From a virus, in the IMG/VR virus record IMGVR_UViG_3300036780_000054, positions 1 to 21,143 of that record: DNA of 21,143 nt. One strand, written 5' to 3'. The notes beneath the pieces were generated by a model, which saw nothing but the letters and a program-made list of their open reading frames with translations, made no database searches and was not told the DNA's origin. This document shows, piece after piece, positions 20,898 through 21,143 of the stretch (positions are counted from its first letter, which is position 1; each line of letters opens with the position of its first letter). A program made the translations under genes and the position numbers.

Positions 20898-20942
20898 GGA
20901 AGGCTGGTACTTTTGCGCGGCGGATTGCGCGCCGAGCCTTCC
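20898..20942. repeat. Nested inverted repeat in the gap after the Acb2/Tad1-like gene
   Basis: GGAAGGCT (20898-20905) and AGCCTTCC (20935-20942) form perfect 8-bp arms; a 5-bp GCGCG/CGCGC pair (20915-20919 and 20928-20932) nests inside. The gap is 101 bases (20866-20966). After the stem there is a T-rich run only on the plus strand (ATTTTAAT at 20943-20950); on the minus strand no U-tract follows. It may be a transcript-end or control structure between the two genes. Confidence 0.45.
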
Positions 20943-20966
20943 ATTTTAATCAGGACTGTGACGGAA

Positions 20967-21143
20967 TTAGTATTTGCCGCGGTGCGTGATGGCCGAGTTG
21001 CAATCCATGCGCGCCTCGCGCAGCTTGCGGATCGCCGCGCTGCGATCAGGGCATGGCGGCACGTCCCTCACGATGATCTTGACGGCCGCTGCCAGATGCT
21101 CGCGTACTGCCACGCCTTTCTGGGTCTGGTCCTGGTCCCACGG
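20967..21143 (-). CDS. Acb2/Tad1-hairpin-like protein, partial (N-terminus beyond window)
   Basis: The 58 visible residues, read from the right edge to TAA at 20967, contain AVREHLAAAVKIIVRDVPP (about 12-30) and PCPDRSAAIRKLREARMDCN (30-49), ending SAITHRGKY. This two-helix 'V...L...I....PPC.DRS.AI.KLREA.M..N.AI' layout is that of the hairpin domain found in Acb2 and Tad1 proteins, phage-encoded sponges that bind the signalling nucleotides of CBASS and Thoeris immunity. I recognise the pattern but have not searched. The nucleotide-binding surfaces cannot be checked because the N-terminus is missing. It is the most upstream gene seen here and may be made early. The call is moderate in confidence. 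Confidence 0.55.
   Translation of the reverse strand, partial: PWDQDQTQKGVAVREHLAAAVKIIVRDVPPCPDRSAAIRKLREARMDCNSAITHRGKY

Noticed and set aside
1-21143. Integrase, att site, tRNA, transposase or CRISPR array
   Set aside because: I saw no such gene, no tRNA-like cloverleaf and no regularly spaced repeat array in the window.

Overview
This window is the late half of a tailed-phage genome, either a prophage or a free phage contig, with a P22-like virion plan. Every gene I can support lies on the minus strand, so transcription runs from high to low coordinates. The order small terminase, large terminase, portal, scaffold, coat, gp4-like connectors, gp10-like stabiliser is that of P22-type podoviruses. 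No integrase, att site, tRNA or flanking host gene is visible, so integration cannot be decided. Base composition is high in GC (about 60% by eye). Sec signal peptides ending in A-Q and small proteins resembling ones I recall from Acidobacteriota suggest an acidobacterial host. That assignment is inference.

Region by region, in transcription order. 21143-19844: end of a small protein resembling the Acb2/Tad1 anti-defence hairpin domain (cut by the window edge), then three small unknown proteins and two hairpins. 19843-18775: an intergenic stretch with a 15-bp palindrome and 20-bp-spaced direct repeats, then a sigma-70-family factor translationally coupled to a stand-alone LuxR/GerE-type helix-turn-helix protein. 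18774-17777: a structured 119-bp gap with a possible 13-codon leader ORF, then three small proteins, one resembling XhlA. 17709-17000: a NusG/RfaH-type factor and a small basic protein at the head of the late genes. 17000-15153: a lysis-like cassette (outer-membrane-barrel-like protein, holin-like protein, membrane-anchored coiled-coil protein, endolysin). 15156-8285: an 80-aa protein, terminase subunits, portal, a 45-aa acidic protein, scaffold and coat. 8220-3455: a seven-gene cassette not expected from P22, in which five products carry predicted Sec signal peptides. 3404-1: three divergent tandem gp4-like connector paralogues and a gp10-like protein with an internal duplication, cut by the left edge.

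Many junctions overlap as ATGA, GTGA or TAATG, so long runs are probably translationally coupled. Read together, the sigma factor, LuxR-type protein and NusG-like protein look like a phage takeover cascade in which new initiation is followed by antitermination over the lysis and morphogenesis genes. A strong terminator-like hairpin at 7474-7503 divides the late region after the first secreted-protein gene. The two observations I find most unusual are this regulatory triad with its structured leaders and the exported-protein cassette inserted between coat and connector genes.
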